Below are positions 42,101-53,539 of a DNA stretch of 64,000 bases, one piece after another. The position numbers were made by a program, and so were the translations under genes. Within the stretch, counting starts at the first letter, position 1. Each line of letters starts with the position of its first letter. Source of the stretch: Gnetum montanum (lineage: Eukaryota > Streptophyta > Gnetopsida > Gnetales > Gnetaceae); the NCBI GenBank assembly GCA_015680685.1, contig MNCI01003893.1:429601-493600 (forward strand). Reading direction: 5' to 3'. Under the pieces are notes generated by a model. It ran no database searches. It was given only the letters and a program-made list of their open reading frames with translations, and was not told where the DNA came from.

Positions 42101-43417
42101 TATGTTTCCGATTTTACTGTAAATCAAAGCATTCAAACATTATACATGAAATTTAAAGACAAAACAATTATACAAATTTGTTAATTGTAATATTCTGAGA
42201 TGTTAACAGTAATGCGGGAACCTAAAAAATTGATTCATATAAAATAAATGGCATGCCCTCCCATTCTATGTTTGAACCCTCGAAGCTAAAGATTAAAATT
42301 GTAAAATCGAGACTAACAGAAGCTTATAAAGAAAAACAGAAGACGAGATAAAACTTTGGATAGTACAGCACTTTTTTATCGTTGCTTTGAAGAAATTGCA
42401 TTAAATCTAAAAGGTTGTGAACTTCAATTTCATGTTCTTATTAATAATATATAAGGCGTTTCAACCCTTTTCTTCTAAAAAGATCTTGGGAACCCTACAC
42501 ATTTATTAAAAAAGAAAAAACCAAAAGGCTAATGAAATACATATCAGGCCAACTGGCAATAAGACTTGTAGAGAAATGACTTTTGATTATGTGTTTTAGG
42601 TCTTGACTTGTCAAAATTTACATTCGAAAAATAAGAAATTCACTTTTTGTAGTATCCGTCATTGCTATGCTTGTTCCTGATGTGTGTAATTTTCATTGAT
42701 ATTTTGAAAATCATTTGGAACTACATCGTAAGAAGCTCGATTTCAGAGTTTCTATCCCTACTACACAAGAACCTAACATCAGATACTTTGTATTGCCTAA
42801 AGAAAACTCCAAGAGTAACAACAATATGTACTATTCTGAGCTCTTGTGATGGAACGTTTCAAATAACAAAAAAGTAACAATAAGAAATTTATGTAAGGTC
42901 AATAACACCAACTTTGTAACTTTAGCCTTCTAAATGAAATCTCGCAAACTTTAGTACTTTGTAACTTCATTCTATCATATGAGACCCTAGCTTACCTTCC
43001 TTCAACAGCATCTCGTCATTAGAGCCGAACTTGTCCACAGTAAATACATGATATACCAAAAAATATGTACGTAGGCAACAACATCGGTACATTCGTGGAA
43101 TAATGTTCCTCTAGGAACAAGCAATAACATAATTCAATTACAAACGGATACCAACCGGGCTTCTCTTCAAGTGCAGAGCCAGAGCCAGCCGAAGAAGAAA
43201 GTTCATCCATGTTATCAGCGGAGCAGCGTGGCAGCCATGTTTTCCGAGCAATCCGATCAAATCTACGAACATTTTTTGACAGTGCAAACGATTTTGCATT
43301 CAGCGGGAGTCTGTGAAAGCCATGGCGGCGAAGAGAGGCAAACGAAGGAATAACAGCGGATAAGGCAGCGGAATTGCCATTTAGACAAGACGGTAACATG
43401 ATAGAGGCACTATCCAT
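38967..43417 (-). CDS. TATC: Sec-independent protein translocase TatC, chloroplastic, 4 exons
   Basis: TatC is the multi-spanning thylakoid membrane subunit that, with Hcf106 (TatB-like), recognises twin-arginine signals of folded lumen proteins. Exons in coding order: 43417-43156, 42116-41809, 39934-39644, 39191-38967. They join in phase to 361 residues plus TAG. Residues 1 to about 65 are Ser/Arg-rich, a chloroplast transit peptide. The core starts at [20 protein letters not shown] (stromal N-terminal motif) and runs through six predicted membrane spans. Conserved blocks include [51 protein letters not shown] and [15 protein letters not shown]. It closely parallels the Arabidopsis protein (APG2/UNE3). 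It is convergent with the synthase gene. Confidence 0.95.
39644..39934 (-). CDS. TATC: TATC exon 3
   Basis: Residues 191-287, [18 protein letters not shown] through MFSTGIAFQ, covering three membrane spans. Acceptor GATTACAG, donor GTAAAT. Confidence 0.95.
40273..40350 (+). repeat. tRNA-derived SINE-like copy (family I) in TATC intron 2
   Basis: GGTGTTAGCTTAGTGGTAAG with A box TAGCTTAGTGG at 40278 and B box GGTTTGATTCC at 40321-40331. It is the best-preserved promoter of the family here. Confidence 0.65.
41809..42116 (-). CDS. TATC: TATC exon 2
   Basis: Residues 88-190, from VKSETYQG through [20 protein letters not shown] and the first membrane span to EFFFTTLK. Acceptor TTTACAG, donor GTATTT. 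Confidence 0.93.
43156..43417 (-). CDS. TATC: TATC exon 1 (transit peptide)
   Basis: Residues 1-87, [20 protein letters not shown] onward, rich in Ser, Arg and Leu with few acidic residues until about residue 68. Phase fixes the donor at GTTGGT (43155-43150), which is weak; GTATCC four bases on would break frame. Confidence 0.8.
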
Positions 43418-44160
43418 TTTCCTTCTGCCCGGCCCTGCTCATCTTACTTCTTTGTTCCGCTGCTGCTCAATCACACCAATTCTCGCTTGGTTCAGGCTAT
43501 GAAATATCTTCTTTCCACGGGCGATCACATCCGCTAAGTTGTGGATTGGATTCTAGCGACCGTTGCTTATCTGGTATTTTCGTGCCGGAATGGAAAAAAG
43601 CTTTGCTTTTCAACAATAAAAGATGCATTTTTCTTCTTGCAGTATATTCCGCTGGAACCAGTTTCTTTTCAAAAGAAGGCAGAGCTGTATAAAAGCGTGG
43701 AACAAGGTTGGATTAAAAAGCAAATCGATACTCTGTGACTTCAGTAAATTAACAGCAACGATCATCCCTTACAGGGTCGATGTACATTTTGTTGAAGTGG
43801 AGTTTCTGGAAATGTAGGTAGAAAATGGATATTTGGGAGCCTAAATTAAGATACAAATCTTAGGGTATTAGTTTGGCGGGTAAGACACTTAATTTGAAAA
43901 CTGGTAACAATATTGAATTATAAAGTTTTAATTGGACTTTATATATTGGGTAATGTACCTACATTACAATTATTTTGTGGTTCAAATGTCAATGTTTCTT
44001 TTATTTTTTATTGTTTTGAAACTTGAAACATTTTTTTAAGAATATATCCCCCAAGACATATAGTGAAATTAAAACTTTATAACTTTATAAAAATAATTTA
44101 AACAGCTATCAAATGATTGTTGTGAGTAATATTTTTGCTAAGTTGGTGGGTACTTTACTA
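43418..44160 (-). promoter_or_regulatory. TATC upstream region
   Basis: This is the 5' flank of TATC and should hold its promoter. I see no clear TATA box. A degraded family I SINE head (TTAGTTTGGCGGGTAAGAC) sits at 43869. Confidence 0.35.
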
Positions 44161-44173
44161 GAAAAGCCAATGG

Positions 44174-44300
44174 AGTGTTAGCATAGTGGTACAAGTCTTG
44201 GCCTAGTAACCCTAGGTCATAGGTTTGATTTTACTAGGTAGCATTGAGTTATAAACTTCTATAAATCTTGGTGTGTACCTAGGTTTTACTTATTTTAGGT
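44174..44300 (+). repeat. tRNA-derived SINE-like copy (family I)
   Basis: A box TAGCATAGTGG at 44179-44189 and B box AGGTTTGATTT at 44221. Confidence 0.6.
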
Positions 44301-44339
44301 TCTAACACCCTACTTTGCCAGAAAAGAGAATTAGTTTCT

Positions 44340-45790
44340 AGGCTAAAGGTACCTAGGTCAATGCAAGATGTCAAGCAGGTTTTAGACAAAATCACTTTAC
44401 CATTGATCACTTAGTTACTCTTAGACACTACATGGAGTTTGCAAAAATATCTAATAAAAAGGTTTTTATCTATTTTATTGATTTTGCAAAAGCATATGAT
44501 TTAGTGATCCATACAAAACTATGGTTGCACTTGCATAAAATTGGCCTTCCTTTAGATTTGATTGTAAATACTCTAAGAATGTATGAGGGAGTGATTATTG
44601 AAATTACAAATAGCAATTAAATTTCAATTCTAGAGCAAAATTGGAGTTAAGCAAGGTTGTCCACTTTCTCCAACTCTCTTTGGTATCTTTATTAATGAAA
44701 CGCAGAAATGGTTGTGCAATGGGCAAGATAGTCATGTAATCAAAATTGGATCCCAAGCAGTGAATCTTCTTTTATATGTAGGTGATGTTGCCTTGATTTC
44801 CACTACTATAGAAGGTATGCAAAATATATTGCAAATTTTAGAAAATTACTATCATTCATCTGGTTTTCTAGATAAAACAAAATTGATGATCTAGGATACA
44901 AGAAATAACTATTATAACTTCCATTTTGGAGGTATTAATGTGCAAATAGTAGATTCTTTTAAATATTTGGATCTCATTTATATGAACAATTACATGTAGG
45001 GGAAGTGCATCAAAGAAAAAACAACAGGAGGTTTTTAGGCCCTATATGGTTTCAAAAACAAGTGCAAGGATTTTGGCCTATGTGCTTGGAAGGTCAACAA
45101 ACAAATTTTTCAAACTATTATCTATCTTACTGTATTATATGGATGTGTTGTTTAGGGATCTAAACTTAGCACTAAACTTTGAAAGGACATTGAAAGAGTG
45201 CAAAAAAATGTTTTTGCTCAATGAGTTAAATGTGAAGATGTAAACACCTTACTTAATGTTATTATGTGATTGTGATTTATTACCTTTAGAAGCAAAAGCC
45301 TTGTACTAATTCATTACATACACTCATAGCTTGCATATCTCAAGGCAAAACAAATTCTCTAATGTAGTTTTTGAGGATTTACATGACTGTGATTAGTATT
45401 TTTAGGGGATGCAATGGTTGAGAAAATGAAATATCTCTTGGGATGATATGCAACAAAATCCTAAGCATATTTGCTAACTAGTAAGCATAAGGTTTTAACA
45501 CAAATGTGGGCTAATGTGGAAGGTAAGCAACAATTTTTGTTATACCACATTAGATATAATAAACTAAATGTAGAAGCTCACTATCTCTCAACTACTATTC
45601 CCATCAAATATCAAAATGCTATTAGCAAGCTTTGCTTAAATTCTCATCATCTTAGAAACGAAAGTGGAAGATGGATTCAACTCCTCCAAGAAGAGTGCAT
45701 TTGTAGGTTATGCATATCAGGAGCCCTTGAAGATGAGTTACATATGTTTTTCTCTTTTGCCATGATTACCCATTTGAGATAGTGTTATAA
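44340..45790 (+). pseudogene. Decayed non-L1-like LINE reverse transcriptase and C-terminal zinc motif
   Basis: Blocks in order: YFIDFAKAYDLVIHTKLW (44470-44525), GVKQGCPLSPTLFGIFINE across a frame shift (about 44645-44700), LLLYVGDVALIS in place of YADD (44770-44805), then ESFKYL-like DSFKYLDLIY. A C-terminal region follows with AISKLCLNSHHLRNESGRW and CICRLCISGALEDELHMFF. The last block (grow-side Ser-His-x-Leu, then CxxC with EDExHxxF) is not the usual plant L1 ending. Stops and shifts make it dead. Confidence 0.7.
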
Positions 45791-47340
45791 TGTTACAACA
45801 TAAAGCTTGTGTGATTTGTTTTTGATGCCCCCATTAGTGCTTGGTCAGTTTATATAGTCTATCTTTGTTTTTTATGAATATGTAATTGGTTGCACATTTC
45901 TTCCATTTCATGGAACAAACATGAAAGGGAATTTCATCTACTGTATGGTTTGTGTTAAATTTTAAAATAATAATAATAATAATTTTTCGAAAAAAGAGAT
46001 GTAATAGGTTCTGAGTTCCATTCTTGATAGCATTCAGTGCTCTAGAATGGAGGTTGTCAAAGAGATCAAATGCCTTACCAAGAACTCTGCTGGAACCAAG
46101 GTGTTTCTATCCCTCATTTCCATGATTTAGTCATGCAAGGGTTATTGGTTTTGAGAGGTTCAAGACTTTCAAAAAAGGGGTGGAGGAACTTGGAAGAATT
46201 ATCAAAGATTACTTGTAAAAAATGGGTTGCTAATTACATCATCAACTCAATTGCTTTGTTTTATTCCTGTGAGTTATTTTCTTCTCATTTTGTCTTAGTT
46301 GCTTAGCTAATGGTTCAGATAGTATTGTTCTTGGCATTTATTTTTGGGATTTTCTAATTACTCTTATAGCTTTACTTTTGCATAATTCTAAACTTCTATT
46401 TGGTTGCCATATAAGAGCTTATGTTATCTTTGTAAAGCATCTTGAGCAATTTAATAGTAATTTGTTTATGAAATTGCCTATTCAAGTTTAGAGGGTCTAG
46501 AAAATTTTTGATATTTTAAGTTGACTTGAAATAGCTTCAATTTTTAAAGTCTTTTCCTTGATGTTTCAATCTTGAAATTGTTAAATCATTTTTGATAGCT
46601 TTGTTATTTGCAATTCTTAACAACTATTTAACTAGCCAAATAATAGCTTGTATTTTGTCATTTACAAAGCATTTTGGTAGTTTAATATGAGTGTCTTTGA
46701 CAAAATTGCTTGTTAAGCTCAAAAGGTTTGGACAATTTGTGATATTTTAGATTGAATTGGAACAACTTTATTTCGAAGTGTTTCCTCATGTTCAATCTAT
46801 CTCACTTAAATGTTTGAGATTTCACACAAATCTGCTTTCTTTTCTTCTTTCTTTTAAAATCTATTGAATCTCACTCTATTTTTAGTTTTCTTGTGGATCC
46901 TTCTCTCTAGGGGAAATTAGGAGTAGATTTCTGCTAAATTGTGCTTAAGCATTTTGATCAAATTTTATTTGTTTCAAGCAACGTACTATAGGGACTATTA
47001 AGACTAAGTGACTTAACAAAATAGGAATCTTTAGTGACTCACAATATTCAACAAGGTTAGTTGAATTTCTTTTATAATAGCCAGTTATAGTTTCATACAC
47101 AAATCTAACCATTTCAAAATTTAAACAACAAATACACATTTATGATTAGTTTGCTCTATTACCACTAAGTTTATTTGAAGGTATTTGGGCCTTGATGTTT
47201 CTAGAGATCATTAAGCACCTAAACTCAAGTTTGAAGGAACACCTTTGTTTCTTGTGATCCCAGTCATGAGACCCAAAAGAAAATGTTGGCGGTCCTAAAC
47301 AATCGCCAATAGTAATATTTATCCAATAGATAAAGCTTCA
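45791..47340. other. AT-rich interval without recognised features
   Basis: Possible trailing part of the LINE up to about 46.3 kb; otherwise no element or gene is recognised. Confidence 0.4.
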
Positions 47341-47349
47341 TTTCATTTT

Positions 47350-47426
47350 CATAACTTAGTATCACTAGAATCGAATTCATAACTTTGAGTGACAAAATCA
47401 AAAGTTGTACCGCTATGTTAACACCG
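47350..47426 (-). repeat. tRNA-derived SINE-like copy (family I)
   Basis: On the minus strand: GGTGTTAACATAGCGGTAC with A box TAACATAGCGG and B box GAATTCGATTC (plus 47368-47378). A second tRNA-like head on the plus strand begins directly beside it at 47429 (TTATTTGGTTAAAGCATG). Confidence 0.55.
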
Positions 47427-47499
47427 CATTGTTATTTGGTTAAAGCATGTGACTTGTAATCGTGCAAATTCTAAGTTTAATTCTAATGGGTATTCAATA

Positions 47500-48975
47500 T
47501 GTCATTATGTTATGCTTAAGTTTTATTAAAGTTTGACATTATTTTTGTACATTTAATAGGTTGGCCAATGATATAGTTAAAAATTTAGTTAATTTGATTT
47601 TTTAGTAGATCTGACATTTCTTCAACAAATTTGATTTTTCTCCAACAAATTTGATTTCTTTAGAATTCCCCTACTCCAACTTTTTCAACCATTGTTGAAA
47701 TTTATGCTTCTTTTATCAATACAGAAATTAATTTTAGTTGATTCTCAAAATGTAGATTTACAAGCTTTAGAAAAAAAGTTGTGATGTCTTCTTATAGTGA
47801 CATTGATGTAACTAAGACACCTAATTTTGTTATTTTTGATCATGTATATGAGTCATTAGTTGTTGATTTTTTATCACAATATGTGTTCATTTAAATTTTG
47901 GGTTACCTACCTTGTAATTGAAGTTTTGTTTCATAATTACATGATATGATGAAAAAGCATGACATCTAAGTCCTTCATGACAAGGATTATTCTCATTTTT
48001 TTTCTTGTTAAGTTTAGTAATGCTTCAATGATGCAATATGCCCTAATTATACAATTATGTATACATAAGAATGCAATGTTGATCATTCATAAGTGGGCTT
48101 TAAATTTTGAAGTCCAATTTGAAGAATATGCTAAACTTTCATGTTTTGTTGAGTTATATAATCTTCTATTAATTTTTCATAAAGTTGAGTAGGAAATTTT
48201 TAGTATTCTTGATCATGTTCAACATATGGAATCTTATTTTACAACTTTTGGTTTTTGTAGATATTTTTTTGTTGAAATCAATTTTCTTAATCATAATAAT
48301 GAATTGGAATTACAAGCAACATGAAAGACTTATATTCAACCAATTACATGTTATAATCCTCATAATTCTTCCATCTATTGCTATTGTGAAAGACATTTGT
48401 TTAATGCTTGTTCTTTTTTGCTCAAGAAAAAAAGGTTTGAAGGAAATAAAAGGGGTTGAAGTTGAAGATAGAAAAAATAATATAAAGTTGAAGATACAAA
48501 AAATCAAGTTAATATCAATAATAAGATTGATCAAATGACAATAAAGAATTTAGAGAAGACAAAAGCTCCTATGTATATTTTTACTAATACTAGAGAAAGT
48601 ATTAAGTAGCCCAACAGATAGCTCATAAGATAAATTTTTCCTTGTCTAACAATAATACTAACTCAAAGATCTTCCACAAGTGCTACCACTTTCTTGCTTT
48701 TTGAGAGAAATATTGGTATTAAGCTACAATTCTCTATCTTAGAGCCTCATGTTATTTTATGTTCAAGCATAAATGTTGAAAAGTGATAGAAATTTTGTTA
48801 GGACTGGGACTTTCCTACTAATAATTAAATTTTTTTCTTATTTTTCAAAGTATCAATTTTAAGATTGTACACATGGGTAGATAGTTTTAAAATTGGAAAG
48901 TTCCCTAATGAATTGTGATGAATAAAGTTACTTGTACTAGAGCCTCCATAATTCATAAATCTGAACTAAGGTTAT
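47500..48975. other. AT-rich interval without recognised features
   Basis: Only short low-complexity open frames; none shows a motif I can name. Confidence 0.4.
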
Positions 48976-48980
48976 AATGA

Positions 48981-49100
48981 GGTGTTAGCCTAGTGGTAAG
49001 GCTCTTAATTTGAAAGCTCTAAGTTATGGATTCAATTCTAGTAGACAATGATGAGTTATAAAGTTATAATTGGAATATATATAGTGGGGTGCACATATAT
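48981..49100 (+). repeat. tRNA-derived SINE-like copy (family I)
   Basis: GGTGTTAGCCTAGTGGTAAG, A box at 48986, B box GGATTCAATTC at 49028. Downstream it shares TTATAAAGTT and TAATTGGA with the degraded copy at 43869. Confidence 0.6.
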
Positions 49101-49540
49101 TACAATCATATGGAGGCTCCAACATAAATTTGAACCAAGGCTGCAAAAGATGAATCAACTAATTATAGTTGGTCTTTGGTGAGAAGTAAATTTCTGAAAG
49201 GGTTCTTCTTTCTTTTGTTATTGGCTTGATTGTAAAGATGAATTCCTAAGTAAGTATCTCTAAATCCATTGAGTCTTTAATTTCATATTATATCTATCTA
49301 TTTTAGTAGATGCTACTAGTGTAATTTTTACCCTTTCTATCTAGTTTGTCATATTCTACATGTGTATTTGATGCTCTATTGTGATTAATAAAACTTTTTC
49401 TAGGTCTAACAACCACCACCACCCCCCTAGTTAAAATTAGAAAATTTTTTCTTTCCATATTTTTTTGATGATATCTACTTAGTATCAAGCTTGTTATCTT
49501 TGCTCATTACTAATATTTTTTTGGGGATTTGATACCCCTA

Positions 49541-50448
49541 TGATAAGTGGCAAGGTACCCCCATACCCAACCATATGAATCACAAGCATTCATGTGCAAT
49601 TCAGTCAAATTTTGTAAACTTTGTAGTTTCTAGTGCACTAGTCTTCTAGGAAGTGAACCTTGCCTTAAGGTCATTTGTTGTCTTCCCAATTACACCTATG
49701 GCATATACTAGTATGGTTAAGTGTAATTGAGGCATCTAATTCTTATCATTTTATATTTTATAATTTTGGTGTTTAAAGGGAGATAAAAGTAATTAGATTC
49801 ACTAATTTAATTTAACTAATTAACTAGTATCTAAATAGTCCTAACATAAGCATTCGGCCCCACTTTCTACACACGTCCTAAACCCATGTATCCACTATTG
49901 GGTTACCAAGCACTACGTTATTGGACGTACCAAGCAATAATGCTATTGGGATTACCAAGTGAATACGTGTTACACTTGAAACGATCATACTTATGTGTTT
50001 AATCTATCTGACTTATCTTGCTTAATTACTTCATTAGTTTAATTACTAGAAACATTTAATAAATAATTGAAAACATTAAATGCATAAATAAAATATTTAA
50101 TCTATCTAGAATGCTGCAAGGTTTATCAGAAAGCTTGACTTTATTGTCACACACCCTAGCATGCTTAGGTACAACAATGCTCGAATAAAGATCCGTACAC
50201 TCAATGACTCCTACTATGGGCACTCACGAGAAATATTCTAACTCTCAAATGAAAATACTACAAGAGATTTACTACTACTAAAATCTTGTTGCCATAAATG
50301 TGACTAGTAGGCATGTATTTATAGCCAAAAGGCAAACACTACGTCAACGAGGCCTCATTGGTGTATGATACAATGCATCGATGGGGCCTCATCACCAAGG
50401 CCTAGTCAACAAGGCCTCATCGACACACCCAAGAAATATGACTCATCA
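49541..50448 (-). repeat. LTR B (gypsy, same family as LTR A)
   Basis: On the minus strand it starts TGATGAGTC at 50448, right after a purine-rich end TTGTGGAGGTA, and ends ACTTATCA at 49541. It is 908 bp and alignable with LTR A along its length. The upstream 75 bp are also shared with the sequence before LTR A, including GAGTTTTCATTCAATT. It is therefore the 3' LTR of a minus-strand element lying to the right. Confidence 0.82.
50316..50323 (-). promoter_or_regulatory. TATA box of LTR B
   Basis: TATAAATA on the minus strand, about 125 bp into the LTR, just after several GATGAGGCC-type repeats. Confidence 0.6.
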
Positions 50449-53400
50449 TACCTCCACAATTGAATGAAAACTCGTCCTCAAGTTCTTTTTACAAAATTGG
50501 AAAGGTATGAGATTATTGACTGACCTTTCACAAACAAAACAAACTAACTTGACAAAAATGAAGTGCCTGAGTGTACGGATCAACACATTACAAAAATGAC
50601 GGTGTTCATGACACAAAATTGAACACCATGACATGATTCTTCAAAATTGGACAACATGTTCCTTGATGGCATGAAGTTTGATGGAGAAGATCAGATAATC
50701 CTTAGCAGTGGTGGCTCTTGAGGTTTTGAGGGACCTTCACCAACTTCACGCATGTGCAACGGTCGAGGGGACTATGGTTGTCCTAATATTGTTGCAACTT
50801 TTTGTAAGAGGTAGAAAGCATCTAGCAATGCTTTCATTTTCTCCTTCTTACTTCTAGGACCATGCACCATCCATGCACCTTCACCAATGTGGGTTGGAAC
50901 AAGCACATCCCAAGGACATGGGATTTTTAGAAAGAGCTCCTTCATGTTGATAAACTAGGCAATGAATTATTTACAGTCAATGTCCAATGTTCTAACTACA
51001 CCCTTTAGCTTCTGGTAATCATTCATCCTTTTGGCTAAGTTCTCAGTAGTTGATCGTTGATCTGTAAATAATGCTCTAAGAACTTCGAGTTCAACATTTG
51101 TAGTCTCAAGCTTCTATTTGGTGTCTTTACGGTGCTTGAACTTTGCCTCGTATAACAAATACAAGCTAGCCATTTGTCTTTTTAACTCTGACCACGGTCG
51201 TTCGGTAGTCAACATTGCCATGTTTGCATAGCGAAGATTGGCCAACTCCATGTATTCTATCATTTCTTCTATTTGCAACTCTTTTAGTTAAATCTCTACT
51301 TTGTTGTAGGCATCAATCCCATTAATGATGGGCTGCCAAACTTCTTTTCCTTGTCGAAGTTGCTAGAGAGCTTCATTTATTTTTGTCTTTGCCATTTGGA
51401 TGTGCTTCTCATTTACTTCCTTCTGCAAGCCAACCTGGTCTCTATAGTGATTTTTCACTCTTTGAAACTTTAAAGCTTTATTCTTCCAAGTGACAATCTC
51501 AATGGTAGATTTCTGGTGTAAGGCACAAACTTCTTTCATCAACAAATTCTGATTTTTTATGATCAATTTCCTTAATTTGATATTCACCCTGGCAAGCTGC
51601 TCCTACTTTTGATGAATAAATTCCTGCATTTGTTCTTTTTGGGCATCAACATTATGTAGGCGAAGATTTTCTACAGTCAATGTTTTGTTCTCCTGACGCA
51701 TTTGAGCCAAGTCCTTATAAACTAAATATGTCTTTGCTTCTCCTACTGACTAGCTAAAGATGGCCATCACTACTTCCTCCTTAGCCTTTTTGAATCATTC
51801 TTGAAGTTGTTGGAAAGCTTCATCTCTGGTTATTATTGGGTTGAGGAGCGCAGGATCAACAAGATAGGCACATAATTTGGCAACTTCTGTGGCCAAGCAT
51901 TGATTTTGTGCTTGAGCCATTTTGACTTGCCCCTCCAAGATGATGCATTTGCCCCTTACTTCTAGTAGCTCCAACTAAATTGTGGTGATGTCATCCAAAA
52001 AATCAAAGATGTCCAGAATCAGTTACCCAGTCCCCACCAGTTGATCCAGCAATTCTTCATGCTAGGCTACATTCAATTTTCTACTAACCATGCCTACAGA
52101 TGTATGCACATCTTGAAGTGCAGATAAATCTAGTACAAATGTCATAGGTGTATTAAGTGCTTCGGCAACACGGTCAACAACTACTTCAACTGCAGTCTCT
52201 TGTCCTTGGTGCTGCATTACCAATACAATGGCCCCTTCACCTTCCTCCAAGTGTACCAAAGAGAAGGCAACATTCCTAGAGATTTTTAAGAATAAATGGT
52301 GTTGTGATAATGACACCATCACCTCTCAAACATTGGGATTAAACCTCATGTGCAACTATGTTCTTTGGGTAAAGAATATTGGTCCATCCCGTTCCATTTA
52401 GCTAATTGTTCAAGCCACCTCATTAAGGTGAGTTATTACTAGTTGATACACAGATGGGTCCACACTACTCATCCCTACACACTAGTCTTGCTCACGCAAG
52501 AGCTACTCTTAGATTTTGCATAAATTCTCAATGGCTACACGGGCCTTCGACATTGTTTCTTGAGTAGGTAGTGGAGGTGGCAGTTGCTCCTCTTCTTGAG
52601 TTGTGGTAAGTGTCTTTTCTTTCATGATTTCAGACCATGAAGCCAAAGGAGCATGCTTAATTGTGTCATTGGAGTAGTAGATGATTCCAGATGAGGCACA
52701 AAAGGGGCAAGGTTTTCCTTCCATGTTCTTTTTTCTTGAAATGCTTCTCGATCTCCAAATAGATTCATTGTGGAAGGCTTACAGGGAATCTCTTGCTTAA
52801 AGTGGCACATGCTCGATCAAAAAAGGTGGTCACCTTGCTGGGCCTCACCATTGGATTGAGATGATAAGCCACAATTTTAAAATAGATGTGCTCCGCCAGT
52901 GTGAGCGTGTCATACTCCTTACGGTCGACCCTGTAACACTACTAAGTTCACTTCTTTTTGACCTTAGGATCATCTTTTGTTGATAGTTTTGCCAACTATG
53001 TTCCAATATCAGGCAACCCCAGTGCCTATGTAATAGCCTCAGCTAAGTAGGACATCTAAATATCCTTGATTTTTATTCTAGACCTCAGCTTTCTATTGTT
53101 CCAAAAGAGATATGTATCTCCCATGTAGCATTCCCTACTGGATGTGATGATTGGCCACATGGGAGAGGCTTGCAATTGTGCTTTGACTTCTACTGGAGTT
53201 TTCTCTAGAAATGGCTTGAATTTTAATTCTTGGAGAATTGAACGTTGAATCTCTTGGGGCTTGATGATGTCAAGGCAAGCTGGAGTCAAAGCGACTTCAA
53301 GCCTTGGCATGGGTCCTGGTGCTTCCCCTCACTATGATTTCTTTGTTAACACTTCTTTTGGAATCCATCAAATAGATTCCACTTCAGGCTCCTCACAAAG

Positions 53401-53530
53401 AGGTCCCATTGCATGGGTTACCTCTAGTGATTCTTGGGTTTATTCTTATTGGCCCCTTCCAGCTTTGGGCCATTTCTCCCTTGGTTGATAGGGTTCTCCT
53501 TCTTGTGGGCATTTCGATCTTAGTGCCATC
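50449..53530 (-). pseudogene. Internal region with an unfamiliar, broken ORF (non-autonomous LTR element or extra ORF)
   Basis: On the minus strand, several fragments read as one decayed protein of perhaps 700-900 residues. An N-part holds MPRLEVALTPACLDIIKPQE (53056-53310) and YDTLTLAEHIYFKIVAYHLN (about 52860-52925). A Glu/Pro-rich linker follows (52509-52724), then a long Lys/Glu/Gln-rich, coiled-coil-like C-part (51363-51587 and nearby). No protease, integrase or reverse transcriptase motif was seen. The N-part faintly recalls the domain called putative plant transposon protein; this is a weak guess. It lies between the Athila-like pol and LTR B. Confidence 0.5.
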
Positions 53531-53539
53531 TATAATCAT

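Noticed and set aside
43171-43353. Plus-strand open frame opposite TATC exon 1
   Set aside because: Shadow of the transit-peptide exon.
48185-48538. 117-residue Ile/Lys-rich open frame
   Set aside because: AT-rich low-complexity composition, open on the opposite strand too, and no recognisable motif.
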